From the NCBI RefSeq assembly GCF_900109175.1, contig NZ_FNZE01000003.1:154174-218173 (forward strand): 64,000 nucleotides of DNA, given 5' to 3'. Shown here in pieces: positions 54,545 through 63,775 of the stretch. Source of the stretch: Pseudomonas linyingensis. Lineage in GTDB: Bacteria > Pseudomonadota > Gammaproteobacteria > Pseudomonadales > Pseudomonadaceae. Made by a program: the position numbers and the translations under genes. The notes beneath the pieces were generated by a model. That model saw only the letters and a program-made list of their open reading frames with translations. It was not told the DNA's origin and ran no database searches. The first letter of the stretch is position 1. Each line of letters starts with the position of its first letter.

Positions 54545-54863
54545 TCTCTAATCTCCTAACTCAAGGCTGGCAATCTGCTTGTTGGAAGTCCGCAATGCGG
54601 TTTTTTGTGCAGCGCAATATATTTACGCTGTACGGCAAGGTCGATACAAGCATTTGTTCGAGGCTGGCTCAACGGCGCGCATTTTAAGGTGCGGCGCCGG
54701 CACAGTGGAAGTTTTGTCGTATTGACCGGTCCAGGGGATGTCGTCAAGATATTGTGTTTTTGCTGGTCGCGGTAACGCTGAAAGTCGGTTGCACCCGACG
54801 GGCAGCCCGGCCTGGTACGCCACGGCGATACCATATCAATTCACCGGAGAACACGAGGAATCC
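54545..54863. promoter_or_regulatory. Divergent control region, ETF-QO and etfBA
   Basis: A 319-bp gap without genes. AT-rich patches are at 54615-54635 (AATATATTTA) and 54748-54760. TTGACC at 54722-54727 could be a -35 for etfB, but no good -10 lies at 16-18 bp. The only PsrA-like sequence is CAAGCATTTG near 54648, which lacks the 2-4 bp spacer. I cannot place promoters firmly. Confidence 0.35.
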
Positions 54864-55613
54864 ATGAAGATTCTGGTAGCTGTCAAACGAGTGGTCGATT
54901 ACAACGTCAAGGTTCGCGTCAAGGCGGACAATTCCGGCGTCGACCTGGCCAACGTCAAGATGTCGATGAACCCGTTCTGCGAGATCGCCGTGGAAGAAGC
55001 GGTGCGCCTGAAGGAAAAGGGCGTGGCGACTGAAATCGTTGCCGTCTCCGTTGGCCCGACCGCTGCCCAGGAACAGCTGCGCACCGCGCTGGCCCTCGGC
55101 GCCGACCGCGCCATCCTGGTCGAATCCGCCGACGAACTGAATTCCCTGGCCGTGGCCAAGCTGCTCAAGGCCGTGGTCGACAAGGAGCAGCCGCAGCTGG
55201 TCATCCTCGGCAAGCAGGCCATCGACAGCGACAACAACCAGACCGGCCAGATGCTCGCCGCGCTGACCGGTTTTGCCCAGGGCACCTTCGCCTCCAAGGT
55301 CGAGGTCGCCGGCGACCAGGTCAACGTCACCCGTGAGATCGACGGCGGCCTGCAGACCGTGGCCCTGAAGCTGCCGGCCATCGTTACCACCGACCTGCGT
55401 CTCAACGAGCCGCGCTACGCTTCCCTGCCCAACATCATGAAGGCCAAGAAGAAGCCGCTCGATGTGGTCACTCCCGATGCGCTGGGCGTGTCCACCGCCT
55501 CGACCGTGAAGACCCTCAAGGTCGAAGCCCCGGCCGCGCGCAGCGCCGGCGTCAAGGTCAAGTCGGTGGCCGAACTGGTCGAGAAACTGAAGAACGAAGC
55601 GAAGGTGATCTGA
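54864..55613 (+). CDS. etfB: Electron transfer flavoprotein beta subunit
   Basis: A 249-aa AMP-binding subunit. It starts [20 protein letters not shown], with [15 protein letters not shown] and the ETF-beta signature region [22 protein letters not shown]. It accepts electrons, with EtfA, from acyl-CoA dehydrogenases and others. GAGGA precedes the ATG; the stop overlaps etfA by one base. Confidence 0.98.
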   Translation: MKILVAVKRVVDYNVKVRVKADNSGVDLANVKMSMNPFCEIAVEEAVRLKEKGVATEIVAVSVGPTAAQEQLRTALALGADRAILVESADELNSLAVAKLLKAVVDKEQPQLVILGKQAIDSDNNQTGQMLAALTGFAQGTFASKVEVAGDQVNVTREIDGGLQTVALKLPAIVTTDLRLNEPRYASLPNIMKAKKKPLDVVTPDALGVSTASTVKTLKVEAPAARSAGVKVKSVAELVEKLKNEAKVI

Positions 55614-56542
55614 TGGCTATCCTGGTTATCGCTGAGCACAACAACGCAGCGCTGGGTGCTGCGACCCTGAACACCGTGGCCGCCGCTCAGCAGATCGGTG
55701 GCGACATCCACGTGCTGGTCGCAGGTAGCGCGTGCGCCGCCGTTGCCGAAGCCGCCGCCAAGGTCGCTGGCGTGAGCAAGGTGCTGGTCGCCGACAACGC
55801 CGCCTTCGCCCACCAGCTGCCGGAGAACGTCGCGCCGCTGATCGCCGAACTGGGCAAGGGTTACAGCCACGTGCTGGCCGCCGCCACCACCACCGGCAAG
55901 AACGTGCTGCCGCGCGTCGCCGCGCTGCTGGATGTCGACCAGATCTCCGAGATCGTCAAGGTCGAGAGCCCGGACACCTTCAAGCGGCCGATCTACGCCG
56001 GCAACGCCATCGCCACCGTGCAGTCCAGCGCGGCGATCAAGGTGATCACCGTGCGCGGCACCGGTTTCGACCCGGTGGCGGCCGAAGGCGGTGCTGCCGC
56101 CATCGAAGCGCTGGCGGCTGGCAGCGATGCCGGCATCTCCAGCTTCGTCGGCGAGGAGCTGGCCAAGTCCGAGCGACCCGAGCTGACCGCTGCCAAGGTG
56201 GTGGTTTCCGGCGGTCGCGGCATGCAGAACGGCGAGAACTTCGCGCTGCTCTACAAGCTGGCCGACAAGCTCGGTGCGGCGGTCGGTGCCTCGCGCGCCG
56301 CGGTCGATGCCGGTTTCGTGCCCAACGACATGCAGGTCGGCCAGACCGGCAAGATCGTTGCGCCGCAGCTGTACATCGCCGTCGGCATCAGCGGCGCCAT
56401 CCAGCACCTGGCCGGCATGAAGGACTCCAAGGTGATCGTGGCGATCAACAAGGACGAGGAGGCGCCGATCTTCCAGGTAGCCGACTACGGCTTGGTCGGC
56501 GACCTGTTCGACATCGTTCCGGAGCTGGAAAAGGCCCTGTAA
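55613..56542 (+). CDS. etfA: Electron transfer flavoprotein alpha subunit
   Basis: A 309-aa FAD-binding subunit. The C-terminal FAD domain shows [60 protein letters not shown] and [22 protein letters not shown]. Partner of EtfB; a strong terminator follows. Confidence 0.98.
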   Translation: MAILVIAEHNNAALGAATLNTVAAAQQIGGDIHVLVAGSACAAVAEAAAKVAGVSKVLVADNAAFAHQLPENVAPLIAELGKGYSHVLAAATTTGKNVLPRVAALLDVDQISEIVKVESPDTFKRPIYAGNAIATVQSSAAIKVITVRGTGFDPVAAEGGAAAIEALAAGSDAGISSFVGEELAKSERPELTAAKVVVSGGRGMQNGENFALLYKLADKLGAAVGASRAAVDAGFVPNDMQVGQTGKIVAPQLYIAVGISGAIQHLAGMKDSKVIVAINKDEEAPIFQVADYGLVGDLFDIVPELEKAL

Positions 56543-56562
56543 GCAGCCTTGCTCCTGCCGAG

Positions 56563-56588
56563 AACCCGCTCTTCGGAGCGGGTTTTTT
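56563..56588 (+). terminator. Terminator after etfA
   Basis: Nine-bp perfect arms AACCCGCTC / GAGCGGGTT with a TTCG tetraloop, then a run of T to 56588. Confidence 0.94.
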
Positions 56589-56691
56589 ATGCTCCGGAAA
56601 ACCCCCGGCGCGCGGCTGTCCCTTTAATACCCGTCGTCCCTTAGACTAGCGGGCCCACCGGCAGCGCCGGCCATCGACTTGCGAGGTGTTC

Positions 56692-57510
56692 ATGACCATC
56701 CGATCCACCCTGTCGCGCCTCGCTGTGGCGCTGCTGGTCCTGGCGGGCGCGAACCAGGCGCTGGCTGCCGGCAAGTGCGAGCGCCTGGTGGCGACCGGCA
56801 ATCCGGACCAGCCACCCTATCTCTGGCGGGATCCGCAGAACCCGCAGCAGCTGGTCGGCGCCAGTGCCGACCTGCTCAAGGAGTTGGGCAAGGCGCTGGG
56901 CGTGAAGGTCGAGGTGATCTACGCCGGCAAGCGCGCCAGCGCGGAGGCCGATGCGCTGAACGGGCGGGTCGATCTGCTGGCCGGCAGCTACCTCACGCCG
57001 GCGCGTCTCGAGCAGTTCGACTTCATCCATCCGGCCTATCTCGAGGTGCCGGTGCAGGTCTGGGCGCATCGCGACCGGGCTCCGCTGTTCACCCAGCTGG
57101 CCGATCTGGCTCGCCATCGCGGGCTGGTGGTCGCGGCCGGCAATCTCCCCGAGCCGCTGGCGCAGCAGGCTGCCGAGCAGTTCAAGCTCCAGCGCTCCAC
57201 CCAGGCGAGCGAGGCCCTGCAGCAGTTGTGGCTGGGCAAGGTCGACTATCTGCTGCTCGAGCGCCACTCCGGCGCCGCGCTGGTCGAGCGGCTGGGCATG
57301 GCTGCCGATCTGCAGCCCCTCGAGCCCGCACTGGGCAGCGAGCCGTTGTTCCTGGCCCTGTCGCATAACTCGGCCTGCAACGATCCCTGGTTGCGCGGCA
57401 AGCTGGCCAGGAAAATGACCGAATTTCGCACCGCCGGCCTGCCGCAGACCCTGCTGCAGCGCAACCTGGAGCGCTGGAAAGCCCAGCGCCCAGAGACGGT
57501 GACCCCCTGA
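56692..57510 (+). CDS. Periplasmic solute-binding-like protein (SBP_bac_3)
   Basis: A 272-aa exported protein. The signal peptide ends in NQALA-AGK (about residue 25). The mature part has the two-lobed amino-acid-binder pattern: ATGNPDQPPYLW, LVGASADLLKELGKALGVKVEVI, ALNGRVDLLAGSYLTPARLEQFDF and LWLGKVDYLLLER. No permease or ATPase gene is adjacent, so it may not serve ABC uptake. Possible Cys pair (Cys30 and Cys about 233). ATG 56692 has GCGAGG upstream. Confidence 0.82.
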   Translation: MTIRSTLSRLAVALLVLAGANQALAAGKCERLVATGNPDQPPYLWRDPQNPQQLVGASADLLKELGKALGVKVEVIYAGKRASAEADALNGRVDLLAGSYLTPARLEQFDFIHPAYLEVPVQVWAHRDRAPLFTQLADLARHRGLVVAAGNLPEPLAQQAAEQFKLQRSTQASEALQQLWLGKVDYLLLERHSGAALVERLGMAADLQPLEPALGSEPLFLALSHNSACNDPWLRGKLARKMTEFRTAGLPQTLLQRNLERWKAQRPETVTP

Positions 57511-57524
57511 GCAGGATGTTTTCG

Positions 57525-57875
57525 ATGACACAACGTATGTGTGCCGTACTGGCACTGTTGCTGCTGGCCGGCTGTGCCAGCGATCCGGTGCCCGAGGCGC
57601 AGTTGCAGGTCACCGAGGCGGCGCTGGTCCAGGCCCGCGCGGTCGGTGCCGGCGCCGAACAGGCAGAACTGGGCCAGGCCGAAGCTGGCCTGGAGGCCGC
57701 TCGCCAGGCGGCCGGGCGCGAGGAGAATCGGCAGGCGCGCATGCTTGCCGAGCGGGCCGAGCTGGATGCCCGTCTGGCTGAGGCGCAGGCCCTCACCGCG
57801 AAGAATCGCGCGCAGATCGCCGAGCTGAGAAGCGAGCTGCGGCGCCTGCGCACCCAGCTGGGAGAGCAGCCATGA
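57525..57875 (+). CDS. Small DUF4398-like lipoprotein
   Basis: A 116-aa protein with lipoprotein signal LALLLLAGC (Cys about 17) followed by an Ala/Glu/Arg-rich helix predicted as a coiled coil (residues about 30-115). It belongs by pattern to DUF4398 proteins that precede OmpA-like genes. ATG 57525 is chosen from AGGAT spacing; ATG 57516 would add three residues. Overlaps the next gene by 4 bp. Confidence 0.75.
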   Translation: MTQRMCAVLALLLLAGCASDPVPEAQLQVTEAALVQARAVGAGAEQAELGQAEAGLEAARQAAGREENRQARMLAERAELDARLAEAQALTAKNRAQIAELRSELRRLRTQLGEQP

Positions 57876-58687
57876 CGACGTCGCTCAAGCATGTTTCCCT
57901 GTGGCTGACGAGCCTGGCCCTGCTGGCTGGCTGTGCTGCGCATGGCACACCGCCGCCGGCACTGACGCAGGCGCGCAGCAGCTACCAGCAGCTGGCCGCG
58001 GACTCCGCGGTGCTGGCCAGCGCGCCGAAGGATGTGATGCGCGCCGGCGACTCACTGGAGCGGGCCGAGCGTCTGGCCAGCTACTGGGGCAGTGCGGAAG
58101 ATGTCGAGCACTATGCCTACCTGAGCCAGCGCTACAGTGCGATCGCTCGCGAGCACAGCGTACTGACGGCGGAACAGCAGCAGCTGGCGCGTCTGCAGCT
58201 GGAGCGCGAACGCCTGCAGCTGGCCCTGCGCGAGGCCCGCCTGATCGGTGTGCAGCAGCAGGGCCTCTGGCTGGAGGAACAGATGCTCAGCCTGGCGACC
58301 ACCGAGACCGAGCGCGGCCTGGTGATGTCGCTCGGCGACGTGCTGTTCGACGCCGACCGCGCCGAACTGAAGGGGGCGGCCAACCGCACGGTGCTCAAGC
58401 TGTTCCAGTTCCTCCAGCTCAACCCGCAGCGCACCGTGCGCATCGAAGGCTACACCGACAACCGTGGCCTGGCGGACGATAACCTGGCGCTGTCCAGCGC
58501 CCGGGCGCAGGCGGTGGCGGACGTGCTGATCGACCTGGGTATCGCTCCCGAGCGCATCAAGGTGCAGGGCCACGGCGCCGCCTTCCCGGTGGCGGCCAAT
58601 GCCTCGTCCCGTGGCCGGGCGCAGAATCGTCGGGTCGAAATCGTGTTTTCCGACGAGCAGGGGCGCCTCGCGCCGCCGCGCGAGTAG
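57872..58687 (+). CDS. OmpA-family lipoprotein with DUF4398-like N-terminal region
   Basis: A 271-aa lipoprotein (lipobox LLAGC, Cys about 21). The middle is a helical DUF4398-like region, and the C-terminal OmpA domain (about 155-260) carries LGDVLFDADRAELK, IEGYTDNRG (peptidoglycan-binding Asp), ALSSARAQAVADVL and GRAQNRRVEIVF. It likely tethers the outer membrane to peptidoglycan. Coupled to the small lipoprotein upstream; no terminator separates them from the binding protein. Confidence 0.9.
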   Translation: MTTSLKHVSLWLTSLALLAGCAAHGTPPPALTQARSSYQQLAADSAVLASAPKDVMRAGDSLERAERLASYWGSAEDVEHYAYLSQRYSAIAREHSVLTAEQQQLARLQLERERLQLALREARLIGVQQQGLWLEEQMLSLATTETERGLVMSLGDVLFDADRAELKGAANRTVLKLFQFLQLNPQRTVRIEGYTDNRGLADDNLALSSARAQAVADVLIDLGIAPERIKVQGHGAAFPVAANASSRGRAQNRRVEIVFSDEQGRLAPPRE

Positions 58688-58770
58688 TGCGTGACGGCCG
58701 ATGTGGTGAGAATAGTGCTCAGCCAGAGCCGGCGGCGGGGTAGCCGGCGCCCACTCCTGCGAGGCCTGCG

Positions 58771-59301
58771 ATGAGCATCGTGCGCGTTTTCCTTGGTCTG
58801 CTGCTGGCGGTGCTGGCCGCCTGCGATGGCGACAAGCCTGAGGCGCCGCAACCGCAGGCGCCGGCGCGCAAGGAGATCCAGTCGCCGGCGCCGGTTGCCG
58901 TGCCGCCGCCCGTTGCCGCCCCGGAGGCTGTCGAGTCCGCCCCCGCCGCGCCTCCGGTGGAGCCCCCGGCGGCCACGCCGGAGCCGGCACGGCCTGCGCC
59001 TCGGCAACCCGCGGTTTCTTCGCCTCCGCCCAGGGCTGCCACCTCCACCGCGCCGGAAGTTGTGGTCCCCCTGGACCTCAGTCTGCCCGCCGAGCTGCTC
59101 GAGCGCCTGCCAGGCGAACAGCCGCTGCAGCAGGTCGTCGAACCGCAGCCCCTGCTGCCGCCATTGTTCAGTGAAAAGACGCAGCCGCAGTCCTTCGAGC
59201 TGGGCGGCAGGCTGATCACCAACGAGGGCCCCCCCGCTGTCGACGAGGACAGCTGGCACGAGCTGGAAGGCGCCGAGCTGGAACTGCGCTTTCGCCGCTG
59301 A
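58771..59301 (+). CDS. Proline/alanine-rich putative lipoprotein
   Basis: A 176-aa protein of no recognised family. Probable lipobox LAVLAAC (Cys about 18), then a Pro/Ala-rich spacer (about 25-95) expected to extend through the periplasm, then a short folded-looking part with LDLSLPAELLERLPGE and an acidic tail. The DUF4398/OmpA genes lie upstream on the same strand (83-bp gap). Base bias is stronger in the Pro-rich part. Confidence 0.7.
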   Translation: MSIVRVFLGLLLAVLAACDGDKPEAPQPQAPARKEIQSPAPVAVPPPVAAPEAVESAPAAPPVEPPAATPEPARPAPRQPAVSSPPPRAATSTAPEVVVPLDLSLPAELLERLPGEQPLQQVVEPQPLLPPLFSEKTQPQSFELGGRLITNEGPPAVDEDSWHELEGAELELRFRR

Positions 59302-59310
59302 AGCGGGAGG

Positions 59311-59490
59311 CTATTCGTCCTCGCCGTCCTCCCTGCGCGCCTTGGCGTCCTGCTCGGCGTTGCGTTTGTGCATGCGCTCCAGCTCTTCCTCGCTGAGCGG
59401 CATCTTGTCTGCGCTGTCGCGCAGCAGCAGCAGGCTGCCGATCACCGTGCCGAAGGCCAGGGCCAGAAACAACCAGGCATACCAAGGCAT
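59311..59490 (-). CDS. DUF2897 small membrane protein
   Basis: A 59-aa protein, MPWYAWLFLALAFGTVIGSLLLLRDSADKMPL, then a charged Glu/Arg/Lys tail. One N-terminal helix, tail probably cytoplasmic. It resembles DUF2897 proteins of pseudomonads; function unknown. The Met at 59490 has GGAGAAG 6 bp upstream; a Met at 59502 would add four residues. Convergent with the Pro-rich gene. Confidence 0.78.
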   Translation of the reverse strand: MPWYAWLFLALAFGTVIGSLLLLRDSADKMPLSEEELERMHKRNAEQDAKARREDGEDE

Positions 59491-59624
59491 GATCTTCTCC
59501 ATAAGTTGACGTCGCCTTCACCATAGCGCCGGCTGCGGTGGCTGTCTTGCCTGATCGGTCAGCGCTCCGGGCGGCGCGGGCTTGCGCTACAATGCGCGGC
59601 GATTCGACTTGCCGAGAGAGCCCC

Positions 59625-60323
59625 ATGTCCTGCCAGACCCCGATCATCGTCGCCCTGGATTTTCCCACCCGTGAAGCCGCGCTGGCCCTGGCCGAGCGCC
59701 TCGATCCGCAGCAGTGCCGGGTCAAGGTCGGCAAGGAGCTGTTCACCCGCTGTGGCCCGGCCGTGGTCGAGACCCTGCAGCAGCGTGGCTTCGAGGTGTT
59801 CCTCGACCTGAAATTCCACGACATCCCCAACACCACCGCGATGGCGGTCAAGGCTGCCGCCGAGCTGGGCGTGTGGATGGTCAACGTGCACTGCTCCGGC
59901 GGCCTGCGCATGATGGCGGCCTGCCGCGAAACCCTCGATGCCATGAGCGGACCCAAGCCGCTGCTGATCGGCGTGACCGTGCTGACCAGCATGGAGCGCG
60001 AGGATCTGGCGGGGATCGGCCTGGATGTGCAGCCCCAGGAGCAGGTGCTGCGCCTGGCCGCCCTGGCACAGCAGGCCGGTCTTGATGGTCTGGTCTGTTC
60101 GGCCCAGGAGGCGCCGGCGCTGAAGGCCGCGCAGCCGGCGCTACAGCTGGTGACCCCGGGCATCCGTCCGGCCGGTAGCGCGCAGGACGACCAGCGCCGC
60201 ATCCTCACCCCGCGCCAGGCGCTGGAAGCCGGTTCCGACTATCTGGTGATTGGCCGGCCGATCAGCCAGGCCGCCGACCCGGCCGCCGCGCTGGCTGCAG
60301 TGGTGGCCGAACTGCACGGCTGA
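59625..60323 (+). CDS. pyrF: Orotidine 5'-phosphate decarboxylase
   Basis: A 232-aa enzyme for the last step of UMP synthesis. Catalytic [10 protein letters not shown] (Lys/Asp tetrad) and C-terminal phosphate site GIRP...VIGRPI are clear. ATG 59625 has GAGAGAG upstream; a TACAAT -10-like box is at 59588-59593. Confidence 0.97.
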   Translation: MSCQTPIIVALDFPTREAALALAERLDPQQCRVKVGKELFTRCGPAVVETLQQRGFEVFLDLKFHDIPNTTAMAVKAAAELGVWMVNVHCSGGLRMMAACRETLDAMSGPKPLLIGVTVLTSMEREDLAGIGLDVQPQEQVLRLAALAQQAGLDGLVCSAQEAPALKAAQPALQLVTPGIRPAGSAQDDQRRILTPRQALEAGSDYLVIGRPISQAADPAAALAAVVAELHG

Positions 60324-60360
60324 ATTTCTCGTTCCTGACGCGGCGGGCGGGGAGGTGCCG

Positions 60361-60996
60361 ATGAGCGAGTTCGATCCCTACCGACCGCCGCAGGCACCGC
60401 TGCTCGATCCGCACCTGCCGGCCGCGTTCGTCGGCGGCGCCTGGAGCCGCAGCCAGCTGCGTCTGCTGGGTGCCCTGGCCCTGGGCTACCTGTTCGGTCT
60501 GTTCGTCCTGCTGGCGCTGAGCCTGTGGCAGCTGCTGCATCCGCAGTTCGCACCGCTGCCCCTCACCCATCTGCTGGGTCTGCTGCTGGCGCTGCTCTGG
60601 GGCTACCTGTTGCTGCGCCTGCGCGCGCTGCTGGCCAGCCGCTTCGGGTTGCACGATGGCCTGGACTGGCCCCTGGCGCTGCAGATAGTGCTGGGCCTGC
60701 TGGCGGTCGGCTTCGCGGCGCTGCTCGACGAACAGGTGCTGAACCCGCTGTGGCTGGATCTGGGCAGCTTCGCGCTGTTCGTCGCGCTGGGCCTGAGCGT
60801 GCTGCGCTTCGCCCTGTGCCTGCAGCGCATCCCCCAGCCCTATCCGGCGCTGCGCCTGTTGGCCTGGCTGTTGCTGCTCGCCGGCATCGCCTGTGCCAGC
60901 GTGGTGCTGCTGGTGCCGGCACTGCTGCTTGGCTTGGCTGCCGGCGCGGCGCTGGCCTGGGTGTTCTTCACCGCCGCCGGCGAGCTGCCGGAGTGA
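60361..60996 (+). CDS. Uncharacterised five-helix membrane protein
   Basis: A 211-aa Leu-rich inner-membrane protein starting MSEFDPYRPPQAPLLD, with about five hydrophobic segments (near 36-57, 68-88, 103-122, 130-150, 163-205) and no recognised domain. The N-terminal YRPPQAPL resembles tails found on many small membrane proteins. GGGGAGG lies shortly before the ATG. It follows pyrF by 37 bp and may be co-transcribed. Confidence 0.65.
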   Translation: MSEFDPYRPPQAPLLDPHLPAAFVGGAWSRSQLRLLGALALGYLFGLFVLLALSLWQLLHPQFAPLPLTHLLGLLLALLWGYLLLRLRALLASRFGLHDGLDWPLALQIVLGLLAVGFAALLDEQVLNPLWLDLGSFALFVALGLSVLRFALCLQRIPQPYPALRLLAWLLLLAGIACASVVLLVPALLLGLAAGAALAWVFFTAAGELPE

Positions 60997-61025
60997 GCAT
61001 GTCGGCTCGAGGGGCCGCCTTGCTC

Positions 61026-61066
61026 ATTGCGCTGTGCGCTGCGCCCGGCGCAGCGCACAGCGCAAT
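61026..61066. repeat. Perfect inverted repeat, 20-bp arms
   Basis: Arms 61026-61045 and 61047-61066 are exact reverse complements with one base between. It is GC-rich, rich in GCGC steps, and has no T-run. It lies between the convergent membrane-protein and smr genes; a smaller hairpin (GAGCCC/GGGCTC on the minus strand) overlaps the smr stop. Possible terminator, REP-like element or protein site. Confidence 0.9.
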
Positions 61067-61092
61067 CTGCTGCGGGACGAGCCCCCGTGGGC

Positions 61093-61653
61093 TCACTCGT
61101 CGCGACCTTCCAGCATGGTCCGCTTGAGCAGCACGTAGACCGCGCCGGTGCCGCCGTGCTTGGCCAGGCAGGAGGTGAAGCCGAGCACCTGCGGGTGCTG
61201 GCGCAGCCAGGTGTTGACGTGGCTCTTGATCATCGGTCGGCGTCCGTCGGTGCGTGCCGACTTGCCGTGGGTCACCCGCGCGCAGCGTACCTCGAAGCGT
61301 GCCGCCTCGGCGAGGAACTCCCACAGGGTAGCGCGTGCCGTCTCCACGCTCATGCCGTGCAGGTCGAGACTGCCCTCGAAGGCGATCTGCCCGGCCTTGA
61401 GCTTGCGCATCTGACCTTCCTGCACGCCGTCGCGCGCCCAGTACAGTTCGTCCTCGGGACCGACGTCGATGACGAACAGGTCGGACAGGCCGTCCACCGT
61501 GGTGGTCTGCTGGGTCAGGATCGCGTTCTGCTGGCGACTGCTGAGTTGCTGGCGGTCGGCCTTGGGCTTGCCGGTGTCGGCGCGCTCCTCGACCTTGATG
61601 CGCTTGACCCCGCGCATCTCGCTGTGAAACAGGGAAAAATCGTCGTCTGCCAT
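61093..61653 (-). CDS. Smr-domain protein
   Basis: A 186-aa protein with a C-terminal Smr domain (about 95-180): LDLHGMSVETARATL, VTHGKSAR and GGTGAVYVLLKR, the LDxHG, HGxG-like and GxG motifs of Smr/MutS2 C-termini, which often have DNA or RNA nicking activity. The N-terminal half is charged and unfamiliar (SmrA/SmrB-like). ATG 61653 is preferred over an upstream in-frame start at 61680. Confidence 0.88.
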   Translation of the reverse strand: MADDDFSLFHSEMRGVKRIKVEERADTGKPKADRQQLSSRQQNAILTQQTTTVDGLSDLFVIDVGPEDELYWARDGVQEGQMRKLKAGQIAFEGSLDLHGMSVETARATLWEFLAEAARFEVRCARVTHGKSARTDGRRPMIKSHVNTWLRQHPQVLGFTSCLAKHGGTGAVYVLLKRTMLEGRDE

Positions 61654-61748
61654 GCTGGCTCTCCACATCAAGGCGGCCATTTTAGCGGATGCGGCGGCGC
61701 GGCGGGCGTTCGGCTAGAATGCGCGACCCATCACCGAGGAACCCTGCC

Positions 61749-62669
61749 ATGAGCGCCGACCACAGCCGTCTGCAAAGCATCCGTGACCTGATCCGCTGGG
61801 GTGTCAGCCGCTTCCATGGCGCGGAGCTATTCTTCGGGCACGGCACCGACAACGCCTGGGACGAGGCGCGAGCGCTGGTGCTGGGCGGCCTGCATCTGCC
61901 CTGGGACATGGCGGCGGACTACCTCGACTGCCGTCTCGAGCTGGACGAGCTGGAGGCGGTGCGTGCGCTGCTGCAGCGGCGTATCGACGAGCGCATCCCG
62001 GCCGCCTATCTGCTCGGCGAGGCCTGGTTCTGCGGCCAGCCGTACTGCGTCGACGAGCGCGTGCTGGTGCCGCGCTCGCCGATCGCCGAGCTGATCGAAC
62101 GCCACTTCGCGCCCTGGCTCAAGGGCACGCCGGCGCGCATCCTCGACCTGTGTACCGGCTCCGGCTGCATCGGCATCGCCTGTGCCCATGCCTTCCCCGA
62201 GGCTGAAGTGGTGCTCGCCGACCTGTCGTTCGACGCGCTGGAGGTGGCCAACCTCAACATCGAGCGTCACGAGGTGGAGGAGCGCGTGTATAGCGTGCAG
62301 GGTGACGGCTTCGACGGCCTGCCGGGGCAGCGCTTCGACCTGATCGTCTCCAACCCGCCCTATGTCGATGCCGAGGACTTCGCCGACATGCCGGCCGAGT
62401 TCCACCACGAGCCGGCCATGGGCCTGGCCTGCGGCGACGATGGCCTGGATCTGGTGCGGCGCATGCTCGCCGAGGCCGCCGACCACCTCACCGAGGATGG
62501 CCTGCTGGTGATCGAGGTGGGCAACAGCCAGGTGCACGTCGAGGCCGCCTACCCGGAAGTGGAATTCACCTGGGTCGAGTTCGCTCGCGGCGGCCACGGC
62601 GTGTTCGTGCTCAGCGCCGAGCAGTGCCGTCGGCACCAGGCGCTGTTCCGCTCGCGTCTGCAGGGCTGA
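61749..62669 (+). CDS. prmB: 50S ribosomal protein L3 N5-glutamine methyltransferase PrmB
   Basis: SAM-dependent methyltransferase (306 aa). Helical N-domain, then [17 protein letters not shown] (SAM loop, about 140), and the NPPY motif (about 208) that binds the target Gln. PrmB rather than PrmC is inferred from the N-terminus and proximity to aroC. A TAGAAT -10-like box lies at 61715-61720. Confidence 0.93.
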   Translation: MSADHSRLQSIRDLIRWGVSRFHGAELFFGHGTDNAWDEARALVLGGLHLPWDMAADYLDCRLELDELEAVRALLQRRIDERIPAAYLLGEAWFCGQPYCVDERVLVPRSPIAELIERHFAPWLKGTPARILDLCTGSGCIGIACAHAFPEAEVVLADLSFDALEVANLNIERHEVEERVYSVQGDGFDGLPGQRFDLIVSNPPYVDAEDFADMPAEFHHEPAMGLACGDDGLDLVRRMLAEAADHLTEDGLLVIEVGNSQVHVEAAYPEVEFTWVEFARGGHGVFVLSAEQCRRHQALFRSRLQG

Positions 62670-62677
62670 GCAAGCGC

Positions 62678-63625
62678 TCAGGGCAGGATGAAGCGCGCCA
62701 GCCCGTCGAGCAGTTCGCCGGCCAGTGGCAGCTGCGGGTCGTTGTAGGACGCCAGTGGTGGCGCGTCGGCGGGCACGATGCGCAGCATGTGGTTCATGCC
62801 CTCGATCACCAGCAGCTGGGCCTCCGGCTTGGCCTGCAGCAGCAGCTGCGCCTCTTCCACGTCGACCTGGAAGTCGTGGCTGCCCTGGATGATCAGCGCC
62901 GGGATCGGCACCTGGGCGAAGGCCTCGGCCGGGCGCTGCCGCAGCAGCGAGATCAGGTAGGGCTGCACGCTCGGGCGCAGCAGTACCCGCAGCTTCGGCG
63001 CTACCTCGGCCACCGTGTGGCCCCGTTCGAGTTCGCGCAGGATCGTCTCGGTTTCCGCCGCCAGCAGTGGCGGCAGGCGGCCCTGCAGCTGCTCGCGGAG
63101 CACGGTGCCGAGCGGGTGGGCGATGCCGGATACGCTGACCAGCGCATCGGCACCGGCGTCCACCGCGGCCAGGGTGGCGATCAGCGCGCCTTCGCTGTGG
63201 CCGAGCAGGATCAGCTGGGAAAAGCGCGGATCGGTCTTGAGCAGCTGCCCCCAGGCCACCGCGTCGGCGACGTAGGCCTCGACGCTCAACTGCTCCTCGC
63301 GCGGTGCCACCGCCCGGCTGGCGGCCACCCCGCGCTTGTCGTAGCGCAGGCTGGCGATGCCGCGCTCGGCCAGGCCGAGGGCCAGGCGCTTGAGGCTGTC
63401 ATTGTTTCCGCCAGCGGGGTTGTTGCCGTCGCGGTCGGTCGGGCCGGAGCCGGCGATCAGCAGCACCACCGGCGCCGGCTGCGCGGTTGCGGGCAGCATC
63501 AGGCTGCCGTGCAGGGTGCCGCCGGGCACGACCAGATCGACCGGCCACTGCAGGATGCTCGGCAGGCCTGCCCGGGTCAGGCCTGAACACAGCAGGAGGG
63601 TCAGCAGCAGGAGCGCTCGGAACAT
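62678..63625 (-). CDS. Exported alpha/beta hydrolase
   Basis: A 315-aa secreted hydrolase. Signal peptide residues about 1-19 ([15 protein letters not shown]). The oxyanion region is [16 protein letters not shown], the nucleophile elbow GHSEGA (Ser about 144), an Asp in GSHDFQVD and the catalytic His in GMNHML. Esterase or dienelactone hydrolase-like; substrate unknown. Lies between prmB and aroC as in PAO1. Confidence 0.9.
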   Translation of the reverse strand: MFRALLLLTLLLCSGLTRAGLPSILQWPVDLVVPGGTLHGSLMLPATAQPAPVVLLIAGSGPTDRDGNNPAGGNNDSLKRLALGLAERGIASLRYDKRGVAASRAVAPREEQLSVEAYVADAVAWGQLLKTDPRFSQLILLGHSEGALIATLAAVDAGADALVSVSGIAHPLGTVLREQLQGRLPPLLAAETETILRELERGHTVAEVAPKLRVLLRPSVQPYLISLLRQRPAEAFAQVPIPALIIQGSHDFQVDVEEAQLLLQAKPEAQLLVIEGMNHMLRIVPADAPPLASYNDPQLPLAGELLDGLARFILP

Positions 63626-63775
63626 GCAGGGACGGCTCGCAAGGACGTGAGGGTTGACGGAACGGGGAGGGCGCCGGTGCGGGGGTGGCAGCTTGCCGGC
63701 GTTTCCCCAGCAGGCGGACGCTTGGGTATACTTTGCGGCTCTCTATTTTTCTTTTCCCGCCGCGGAGCATCCTGC

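Noticed and set aside
52979-54559. 526-codon frame antisense to the ETF-QO gene.
   Set aside because: Composition typical of an antisense shadow (Ala/Val/Leu/His/Gln-rich), no motif; ETF-QO is well supported.
54640-54660. CAAGCATTTG before etfB as a PsrA operator.
   Set aside because: It lacks the 2-4 bp spacer and one conserved A, so it does not fit the PsrA consensus.
56693-57510. The binding protein as part of an amino-acid ABC transporter.
   Set aside because: No permease or ATPase gene is adjacent on either strand; only the periplasmic component is present.
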